From contig JAFRRT010000023.1 in NCBI GenBank assembly GCA_017427945.1, positions 27,498-91,497 on the forward strand: a DNA stretch of 64,000 bases, read 5' to 3'. A program made the position numbers and the translations under genes. A model generated the notes under the pieces. The model saw only the letters and a program-made list of their open reading frames with translations, ran no database searches and was not told the DNA's origin. Below are positions 9,884 through 16,282 of the stretch, piece by piece; the first letter of the stretch is position 1; the number at the start of each line of letters is the position of its first letter. This stretch comes from Muribaculaceae bacterium (lineage in GTDB: Bacteria > Bacteroidota > Bacteroidia > Bacteroidales > Muribaculaceae).

Positions 9884-9917
9884 CAAATGTCGCTCTTGCT
9901 GACAAGAACGACATTTG
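9884..9917 (-). terminator. 15-bp hairpin after the recF operon
   Basis: Bases 9884-9898 pair with 9903-9917 (CAAATGTCG arms, one mismatch) around the tetraloop CTGA. It lies about 90 bp after the thioesterase stop and before the secDF promoter. It lacks a strong T-run. The rest of the 318-bp gap 9689-10006 shows only the secDF promoter and no gene. Confidence 0.55.
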
Positions 9918-10006
9918 TGTTAAAGATGATGAAATCACGGCAACTTGTGCCAATTAATTTGCAAGAATCGGATCCTCTTTCTGGGGAAAACCCACTACAC
10001 GACCAT

Positions 10007-10450
10007 TCACTCGTGCCCCTCAAAAGCGACGATGGCATCACGCCACACTTGTGGCAGCGGACTGGGCTGGTTTGTTTCAGGGTCCAGGTTTACCATGACG
10101 GTAGCACAGGTGCTTTTAAGCTCCCGCGTGTCACGGTTCACCATGTGCTGCAGTAGTGTCAGGCTCTTATTTCCTAAATGGGAGACTTGGGTGAGCACCT
10201 CAACAGGCTCCTGAAAAAGGGTCGGTGCCAGGAAACTGCAGTTCACGTTAGCGATGATGATGGCAGGTTTGCACCAGTTGATGTCGGCCTCAACCTGCAA
10301 GCCGGCAAAGTATTCAGTTTTAGCAAGGTCGAAGAACTGGAAATAGACCGAATTATTAACGTGGCCCAGTGCATCAATGTCGTTAAAGCGCAACTGAACC
10401 TGAGTGCTTCGTTTGAATGGATATTGAGCCTCAATGGCGTGAGTGTTCAT
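10007..10450 (-). CDS. Hotdog-fold acyl-CoA thioesterase (4HBT family)
   Basis: A 147-residue single hotdog domain of the YbgC/FadM/4-hydroxybenzoyl-CoA thioesterase type, which hydrolyses acyl-CoA or acyl-ACP thioesters in the cytosol. The N-terminal block LRFNDIDALGHVNNSVYFQF holds the catalytic Asp and the conserved HVNN. The central helix follows in FFDLAKTEYF, with a PxxL-type strand region after it. The natural substrate is not predictable. It lies 30 bp downstream of the DUF721 gene and closes the recF operon. A role in fatty-acid or menaquinone metabolism would be inference only. Confidence 0.88.
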   Translation of the reverse strand: MNTHAIEAQYPFKRSTQVQLRFNDIDALGHVNNSVYFQFFDLAKTEYFAGLQVEADINWCKPAIIIANVNCSFLAPTLFQEPVEVLTQVSHLGNKSLTLLQHMVNRDTRELKSTCATVMVNLDPETNQPSPLPQVWRDAIVAFEGHE

Positions 10451-10480
10451 ATCGATATATAAGTTTTGCTTGTTAGGTTT

Positions 10481-10771
10481 CTATTTGAAAATGATTTCGT
10501 GGATGATTTCTCGACCCAGTGCCTCATTGATGCGGGCGATAAGGGTCGCGCGGCTGAGCATCAGCTCATTGGCCAGCGACGCCGAAGACAAGTGCACTGT
10601 CATCACACCGTCCTTGACATAGCGCTTGACAGTGTAGCGGTTAATGCCATCACCCACAATCTGCGGCCACAGGGCACTGGCTCGGTGTTCGTCAAGGGCC
10701 ACGTCTAGATTCTCTTTCTTGAGCAGATCATCGATGATTTGCCCGATGTTTTTGGCCTCGACACGTTTCAT
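10481..10771 (-). CDS. DUF721 (DciA-like) family protein
   Basis: A 96-residue DUF721 protein. The family block runs from IGQIIDDLLKKENLDVALDE through ALWPQIVGDGINRYT to VHLSSASLANELMLSRATLI, the conserved W-x-x-(I/V)-(V/A)-G pattern followed by an L-x-V strand. DUF721 includes DciA, the helicase operator that loads DnaB in bacteria lacking DnaC. Bacteroidota members are shorter than actinobacterial ones. Its start overlaps the recF stop by 4 bp (ATGA), indicating translational coupling with a replication and repair gene, which supports a DNA-replication role by context. Confidence 0.85.
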   Translation of the reverse strand: MKRVEAKNIGQIIDDLLKKENLDVALDEHRASALWPQIVGDGINRYTVKRYVKDGVMTVHLSSASLANELMLSRATLIARINEALGREIIHEIIFK

Positions 10772-11880
10772 GACGCATCACCTCCTTTCAAAACAGATAT
10801 GCCACCGTTCTCGACATGCATCAGGCAGTGTCCGCCGCCATGACGTGCGACAATCTCATCAAGGTGGGTGCGGTTGGTGTCGGTAATGAAAATCTGCCCG
10901 AAGCGGTCACTCGATACGACATCGATGATGCGCTCAACGCGGCTAGCATCAAGACGGTCAAAGATGTCGTCGAGCAGCAGAATGGGCACCGAGGGGTTGT
11001 TAGCCTTCAGGAAGTCGAACTGGGCGAACCTCAAAGCTATGGTATAGGTCTTGCACTGACCTTGACTGCCCGTGCGGCGCATGGGATAGCCGTTGAGCAT
11101 CAGTTCCAAGTCATCACGGTGGATGCCACGTGTGGTATACCCCAAGATGAGGTCACGCTCACGCGTTGCCTGCAAATGCTCCTCCATCGTGCCTTCATTC
11201 AGGTGACTGCGGTATTCGAGTTTCACGGTTTCATCATCGCCGGCCACTGCCCCATAATAGTGCATGAAGATGGGCAGGAACTGCTCCACCCACTGGCGAC
11301 GGCGCTCATGCAGCAATGCGGCATGGCGTGACATCTCAGTTTCGACCGTCTCATAGAGCAACGGGTCACGCATCTCCTTCTTAATCATGGCATTGCGCTG
11401 CTCCACCGCCTTGTTGTATCGAATCAATGCGTCAAGGTACTCGCTATCGTTCTGCGAGATGATAAGGTCCATGAACCGCCGACGTTCCTCACCACTACCG
11501 CGCACCAGGTCCCAATCCATCGGTGAAACCATCACCACGGGCAACAGCCCTATGTGCTGGCTCAGGCGCTGGTATTCCTTGCCATCGCGGCGCACCACCT
11601 TGCGTTTGCCACGTTGCAAGGCCACACTTACCTCAAGCGGAGTCCCTTGACGGGTATAGCTGCCCTGCAGCATCATGTAGGGCTCACCGTGACGAATGAC
11701 CGCACTGTTGTCGCTGGTAGAGGCAAAACTGCGGCAAGTGCTCAAGTAGTAGATAGCATCAAGCACATTGGTCTTTCCCTGTCCGTTATTGCCTATCAGA
11801 CAGTTGAGCTTGGGCGAGAAGTCCAAACGCGCCTCAGCGATATTCTTGTAGTTGAGTATGGTGGCAGTGTTCAATGTCAT
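10768..11880 (-). CDS. recF: DNA replication and repair protein RecF
   Basis: SMC-like ATPase that, with RecO and RecR, loads RecA onto single-stranded gaps. The protein is 370 residues. It has Walker A GNNGQGKT at 30-37, an ABC-type signature region GSGEERRRFMD, and Walker B PILLLDDIFDRLD near the C-terminus. A longer frame starts upstream at 11907, but that would place the promoter element at 11885-11892 inside the gene. The ATG at 11880 also gives the usual N-terminus (MTLNTATILNYKNI) and is chosen. Only 4 bp separate the -7 element from this ATG, so the mRNA is probably leaderless. It overlaps DUF721 by 4 bp. Confidence 0.96.
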   Translation of the reverse strand: MTLNTATILNYKNIAEARLDFSPKLNCLIGNNGQGKTNVLDAIYYLSTCRSFASTSDNSAVIRHGEPYMMLQGSYTRQGTPLEVSVALQRGKRKVVRRDGKEYQRLSQHIGLLPVVMVSPMDWDLVRGSGEERRRFMDLIISQNDSEYLDALIRYNKAVEQRNAMIKKEMRDPLLYETVETEMSRHAALLHERRRQWVEQFLPIFMHYYGAVAGDDETVKLEYRSHLNEGTMEEHLQATRERDLILGYTTRGIHRDDLELMLNGYPMRRTGSQGQCKTYTIALRFAQFDFLKANNPSVPILLLDDIFDRLDASRVERIIDVVSSDRFGQIFITDTNRTHLDEIVARHGGGHCLMHVENGGISVLKGGDAS

Positions 11881-11884
11881 GGTG

Positions 11885-11892
11885 CAAAGGTA
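11885..11892 (-). promoter_or_regulatory. -7 element directly abutting the recF start
   Basis: The reverse strand reads TACCTTTG, then CACC, then the recF ATG. With transcription starting about 4-6 bases after this element, the message would begin at or next to the start codon. Confidence 0.6.
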
Positions 11893-11960
11893 CTGCATTT
11901 TCGCCAAATAAGGATGTTCTCTTCCTCAGTTTTTATAATGCATATTTCCGGAAAAATGTG

Positions 11961-11968
11961 TAAATTTG
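11961..11968 (+). promoter_or_regulatory. -7 promoter element for pgeF
   Basis: TAAATTTG matches TAnnTTTG and lies 25 bp before the pgeF ATG. It is divergent from the recF element 69 bp away. Confidence 0.6.
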
Positions 11969-11993
11969 CCACCGATAAACAATAACTGAGAAG

Positions 11994-12779
11994 ATGGAAC
12001 TATTGACATTGTATTTCTCGAGCCCCGTAGAGGGAGTAGTGGCGTTCAGTACCACGCGAGGTGAGGTTGACGGACGCAACCCTTACTCGGGAGTAAACCT
12101 GTGTGATTATGTGGGTGATGACGCCCTGCGCGTACTTGACGCACGTATTTCGCTGGCAATGCAACTGGGTGTGAACCTGGACAGCATGGTCATGCCGAGG
12201 CAGACGCATTCATGCCGTGTAGCTGTTATCGACAGCCAATTTATCGACAGCGATATCCAGCAACAGGAAGAAGCATTGGAAGGTGTTGATGCCCTCGTGA
12301 CGAAACTGCCCGGCACAGTCATCGGGGTGAATACCGCCGACTGTGTACCCATTGTGCTGGCCGACGCTCAGGCACAGGTCATTGCCGTTGCCCATGCGGG
12401 GTGGCGGGGTACTGCAGGACGCATCCTCAAGCAGGTGGTGGCCGAAATGTGCCGTCAAGGCGCACACCCCGACCGCATTCAAGCCGCCATGGGACCTTGC
12501 ATCTGCCAGGACTGCTTTGAGGTGGGCGACGAAGTGGTGGAAGCCTTCAAGCAAGCAGACTTCGACCTTGACGCTTTTGTGAAACGCGACCCAGCGACCG
12601 GGAAAGCCCATATCGACCTTGCGGCCGCCAATCGCTCCATCCTTATCGACTGCGGTATTCCTGCCGATTCAATCACACCTCCCCAACACTGCTCACGCTG
12701 TGAGCATGAGCAGTTTTTCTCGGCACGGCGGCTGGGAACCGACAGTGGCCGAACATTTACCGGCATTTTCTGGAAATAG
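11994..12779 (+). CDS. pgeF: Peptidoglycan editing factor PgeF (YfiH, multicopper-oxidase-like fold)
   Basis: A 261-residue member of the DUF152/laccase-domain family. E. coli PgeF removes L-Ser wrongly placed in UDP-MurNAc-peptides. Visible family blocks are FSTTRGEV with GVNLCDYVGDD, MPRQTHSC, the catalytic-site pair NTADCVPIVLAD and AVAHAGWRGTAGRI, GPCICQDCFEV, and the C-terminal CSRCEHEQFFSARR with DSGRTF. The Cys and two His of the zinc site are all present. It is a single-gene unit with its own promoter at 11961 and a clear terminator 4 bp after the stop. Related proteins are also reported as purine nucleosidases, so the physiological substrate here is uncertain. Confidence 0.93.
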   Translation: MELLTLYFSSPVEGVVAFSTTRGEVDGRNPYSGVNLCDYVGDDALRVLDARISLAMQLGVNLDSMVMPRQTHSCRVAVIDSQFIDSDIQQQEEALEGVDALVTKLPGTVIGVNTADCVPIVLADAQAQVIAVAHAGWRGTAGRILKQVVAEMCRQGAHPDRIQAAMGPCICQDCFEVGDEVVEAFKQADFDLDAFVKRDPATGKAHIDLAAANRSILIDCGIPADSITPPQHCSRCEHEQFFSARRLGTDSGRTFTGIFWK

Positions 12780-12783
12780 CATA

Positions 12784-12817
12784 AAAAAATGACATCGGGA
12801 GTCCGATGTCATTTTTT
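12784..12817. terminator. Bidirectional terminator between pgeF and the metallopeptidase gene
   Basis: A perfect 15-bp stem (12784-12798 with 12803-12817) around loop GAGT has an A-run on one side and a T-run on the other. It can end both convergent transcripts. Confidence 0.9.
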
Positions 12818-12831
12818 GTGTCGTTGTTGGT

Positions 12832-13701
12832 TTACAGGGTGGCGTCGCTCTCCTGGAAGGTAGTAGCGCGGCGAACATCACCGGTCTGGTAACCCAACTT
12901 AAACCACTTCATACGCTGAGCACTGGTGCCGTGGGTGAAGCTCTCAGGCGATGCATAGCCCTGAGAACGCTTCTGCAGGTAGTCATCACCTATCTTCTGG
13001 GCGCAGTCGATGGCCTCCATCAGGTCTTGGTCATCAATCGAGTTGAAGTACTTGTCCTCATAGTGGGCCCAAACGCCAGCATAAAAGTCAGCCATCAGCT
13101 CCAGGCGCACACTGTACTTGTTGGCGGTCGTCTGGTTGGTAGCCTGCATGCGCTGGTGTGCTTTCTCCAGCGTACCCAGCAGGTACTCGATGTGGTGTCC
13201 CACCTCATGGGCAATCACATAGGCCTTGGCAAGGCTGGAATTGTCACCTTTCACACCCAATTGCTGGTCCATCGTCTGGAAGAATGACAGGTCTAGATAA
13301 ACCTTTTGGTCACCGGAGCAATAGAACGGACCTACAGCAGCGGTACCTGTGCCGCAAGCGGTCTGGGTCCTACCGGTATAAAGTACCATTGTGGGGGCAG
13401 GATACTGGCCAATGCCATACTCCTTAAAAATCTGAGTCCACACATCCTCGGTACTTGCAATTACACGACTGGCAAATACTGCAAGTTCCTCCTGCTCGGG
13501 TGAAGCAGCCTGTCCGCTCTCGGTCTGGATGGCCATGCCGCCAGCCTGTTGCAACACATCACCGATGTTTCCACCCATCAGCAGAGTGATCAGTCCGGCA
13601 ATAATCAGTCCGCCAATACCGCCCAGGCCCACTTTTGTGCCTGTGCCCATACTACGGCGATCTTCAACATTAGTGCTTTCGCGTCTTCCTTCAAGTTCCA
13701 T
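12832..13701 (-). CDS. ypfJ: Neutral zinc metallopeptidase (YpfJ/KPN_02809 family)
   Basis: A 289-residue predicted membrane-anchored zinc metallopeptidase. The N-terminus has a short charged cytosolic stretch and one Gly/Leu/Ile-rich membrane helix at about 22-44. The catalytic block VIAHEVGHHIEYLLGT near residue 163 supplies the HExxH zinc ligands. A downstream ELMADFYAGVWAH block supplies the third ligand, and the C-terminus has the family block GYASPESFTHGTSAQRMKWF. The catalytic domain would face the periplasm. Substrates are unknown for the family. It is monocistronic, with a promoter at 13748-13755 and sharing the pgeF terminator. Confidence 0.92.
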   Translation of the reverse strand: MELEGRRESTNVEDRRSMGTGTKVGLGGIGGLIIAGLITLLMGGNIGDVLQQAGGMAIQTESGQAASPEQEELAVFASRVIASTEDVWTQIFKEYGIGQYPAPTMVLYTGRTQTACGTGTAAVGPFYCSGDQKVYLDLSFFQTMDQQLGVKGDNSSLAKAYVIAHEVGHHIEYLLGTLEKAHQRMQATNQTTANKYSVRLELMADFYAGVWAHYEDKYFNSIDDQDLMEAIDCAQKIGDDYLQKRSQGYASPESFTHGTSAQRMKWFKLGYQTGDVRRATTFQESDATL

Positions 13702-13747
13702 AATCTCTTAAGTATTTTTACGTTGATAATATTCTTTCTAAAGTGTG

Positions 13748-13755
13748 CAAATTTA
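13748..13755 (-). promoter_or_regulatory. -7 promoter element for the metallopeptidase gene
   Basis: The reverse strand reads TAAATTTG, 46 bp before the start codon. Confidence 0.55.
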
Positions 13756-13871
13756 GTGACTTTTTTTAATAAAACATCATTTTCTTGCTTTTTTTCTTCG
13801 AATTGCAATCGATTTCAAGGGTGAGCTTCAAAAAAATGGTAAAATTGTCGCTTAATCATCAGCATTTTTTG

Positions 13872-13879
13872 TACCTTTG
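13872..13879 (+). promoter_or_regulatory. -7 promoter element for glgB
   Basis: TACCTTTG, a full match to TAnnTTTG, lies 30 bp before the glgB ATG. Confidence 0.65.
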
Positions 13880-13909
13880 CGTAGCAACAACCATCAATAT
13901 TGAGTCGAC

Positions 13910-16018
13910 ATGAAAAAGAAAAAAAATCTTGCGATCATTAATGATGATCCCTGGCTGGAGCCCTACAGTGATGCCATCAACGGTCGTCATCAGGATGCCG
14001 TGAACAAAATCGCCGAACTCTCGGGCGGAACAGGCAACCTCGATGAATTTGCCAATGCCTATAACTACTATGGGCTGCATCGCACCGATAAGGGATGGGT
14101 ATTTCGCGAGTGGGCGCCCAACGCCACCGAGATTTACCTCATCGGCCAGTTCAACGAATGGCGCGAGTGCGCACCGTACAAACTGAAACGGCTGGATAAC
14201 GACAACTGGGAAATCACCTTACCCAAGCGTGCCATGCGCCATGGCGACCTTTACAAGCTTCGTATCCACTGGAACGGAGGTGAAGGCGAGCGCATCCCCG
14301 CCTATGCCACCCGTGTCGTGCAAGATGAGAAGACCTTGATTTTCTCGGCCCAGGTTTGGGACCCGGCAGAGCCTTACCAGTTCAAGGTAAATAACTTTGT
14401 GCCCAACACATCGCCGCTGCTCATCTATGAGTGCCACATTGGTATGGCACAAAACCGCGAGGGTGTGGGCACCTATGAGGAGTTCCGCCTGAACGTGCTG
14501 CCGCGCATCGTCAAGGACGGCTACAATGCCATCCAGATTATGGCTATCCAAGAGCACCCCTACTATGGTTCTTTCGGTTACCATGTGTCTAGTTTCTATG
14601 CTGCCTCATCGCGCTTCGGAACTCCCGAGGAGTTGAAACACCTCATCGACGACGCCCATGCCGCAGGACTGGCAGTCATCATGGATATTGTCCACAGCCA
14701 TGCTGTGAAGAATGAGGTCGAGGGACTCGGCTGCTTTGACGGCACAGGCGACCTCTACTTTTACGGAGATGACAAGCGTGAGCACCCCGCATGGGACTCG
14801 CTGTGCTTCGACTATGGCAAGAATGCCGTGCTCAACTTCCTGCTCTCAAACTGCAAGTTCTGGCTCAAGGAATACAGGTTTGACGGTTTCCGCTTCGATG
14901 GTGTGACCTCGATGCTGTATTACAGCCACGGACTGGGGCAGGCATTCGGCAGCTATGACGACTACTACAACGGTAGCCAGGACACTAACGCCATTACCTA
15001 CCTGACGCTGGCCAACGAACTCATCCACACCATCAACCCCCACGCCATCACCATTGCCGAGGAGATGAGCGGCATGCCGGGGTTGGCGCGCCCGTTCAAG
15101 GACGGCGGTATCGGCTTTGACTACCGTATGGCGATGGGCATCCCCGACTACTGGATCAAGACCATCAAGGAGCGCAAGGACGAGGACTGGCACCCCACCA
15201 GCATTATTTGGGAGTTGACCAACCGCCGCGCCGACGAGAAGACGGTATCTTATGCCGAGAGCCACGACCAAGCCCTGGTGGGCGACAAGACCATTATCTT
15301 CCGCCTCATCGACAAGGAGATGTACTGGCACATGATGACCGACGACCATGACGGCACCGTGGACCGCGGTATGGCGCTGCACAAGATGATACGCCTGGTG
15401 ACTGCCTCACTCATCAACGGCGCCTACCTCAACTTCATGGGCAACGAGTGGGGACATCCCGAGTGGATTGACTTCCCGCGCGAAGGCAACGGCTGGAGCT
15501 ACAAATATGCCCGCCGCCAGTGGGACCTCGTGGACCGCGAGGACCTCAAGTACCAGTTCCTCAACAATTGGGACAACGACATGATTCAACTCATTGGCGG
15601 TGTCAAGGGCTTTGAGGCGCTGCCGGTGCGCAAGTTGTGGGACAAGGACGACGACCAGGTGCTCGCCTACATGCGTGGCGACCTCGTGTTCGTTTTCAAC
15701 TTCAGCCCCAACCGCTCTCATGTGGACTACCCCATCCTCGCCCCCGAGGGTGAGTATGACGGCGTGTTCGACAGCGACAACGCCCGCTATGGTGGCTACG
15801 GCAACATCGACTCCGACGTGAAACACTTCACCGAGTATGACGGCCTCTACGCCGCCCACCACTTGGGATGGCTCAAGCTCTACCTGCCGGCACGCAGCGC
15901 CCAGATTCTGCGCTTCAAGACGCCGCCAAGAAAGCCCCACGCTAAGGCGCCTGCGCCTTCCAAGAAAGCAACGGCTAAAAAGGCAACAGCCAAGAAAACG
16001 CCGAACAAGAAGAAATAA
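13910..16018 (+). CDS. glgB: 1,4-alpha-glucan branching enzyme
   Basis: Makes alpha-1,6 branches in glycogen by cutting and transferring alpha-1,4 chains. The protein is 702 residues with an N-terminal CBM48 sandwich (VFREWAPNATEIYLIGQFNE), a GH13 barrel and a C-terminal beta domain. The barrel holds MDIVHSHAVKN, FRFDGVTSML with the nucleophile Asp330, IAEEMSGMPG with acid/base Glu384, and YAESHDQALVG with Asp453. The short CBM48 and YYGSFGYHVSSFYAAS resemble the eukaryote-like branching enzymes common in Bacteroidota. The last ~28 residues are a Lys/Ala/Pro tail not expected in the enzyme. It is alone, with no other glycogen genes beside it, and ends at a strong terminator. Confidence 0.93.
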   Translation: MKKKKNLAIINDDPWLEPYSDAINGRHQDAVNKIAELSGGTGNLDEFANAYNYYGLHRTDKGWVFREWAPNATEIYLIGQFNEWRECAPYKLKRLDNDNWEITLPKRAMRHGDLYKLRIHWNGGEGERIPAYATRVVQDEKTLIFSAQVWDPAEPYQFKVNNFVPNTSPLLIYECHIGMAQNREGVGTYEEFRLNVLPRIVKDGYNAIQIMAIQEHPYYGSFGYHVSSFYAASSRFGTPEELKHLIDDAHAAGLAVIMDIVHSHAVKNEVEGLGCFDGTGDLYFYGDDKREHPAWDSLCFDYGKNAVLNFLLSNCKFWLKEYRFDGFRFDGVTSMLYYSHGLGQAFGSYDDYYNGSQDTNAITYLTLANELIHTINPHAITIAEEMSGMPGLARPFKDGGIGFDYRMAMGIPDYWIKTIKERKDEDWHPTSIIWELTNRRADEKTVSYAESHDQALVGDKTIIFRLIDKEMYWHMMTDDHDGTVDRGMALHKMIRLVTASLINGAYLNFMGNEWGHPEWIDFPREGNGWSYKYARRQWDLVDREDLKYQFLNNWDNDMIQLIGGVKGFEALPVRKLWDKDDDQVLAYMRGDLVFVFNFSPNRSHVDYPILAPEGEYDGVFDSDNARYGGYGNIDSDVKHFTEYDGLYAAHHLGWLKLYLPARSAQILRFKTPPRKPHAKAPAPSKKATAKKATAKKTPNKKK

Positions 16019-16029
16019 CCCTGTTAAGA

Positions 16030-16068
16030 GTGGCTCTGGATGACCAACCGTCCGGAGCCACCTTTTTA
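16030..16068 (+). terminator. Terminator of glgB
   Basis: An 11-bp GC-rich stem (16030-16040 with 16051-16061, one G-T pair) is followed directly by CTTTTTA, 11 bp after the stop codon. Confidence 0.9.
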
Positions 16069-16133
16069 TCCTGCTTTTATCAGGCAAATCACGTTTTTCA
16101 CCCCAAATAATAGGTATTTTCAAAAAACTTGAT

Positions 16134-16141
16134 TACTTTTG
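16134..16141 (+). promoter_or_regulatory. -7 promoter element for the SusD-like gene
   Basis: TACTTTTG matches TAnnTTTG. It predicts a long leader of about 140 bases before the start at 16283. I see no clear riboswitch or hairpin in that leader. Confidence 0.5.
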
Positions 16142-16282
16142 CCTTATTAATTGCATGAAATTCCAACCAAACGAGGGGTGTATTGCTCCCATGTCTGCAA
16201 CAGGGCAATTCAGTTCACGCCTCTTGATTATTGTATTAATTAAATGTGCCGGAGAGGACTGTGCTGGCGACTTCAAAGCAAT

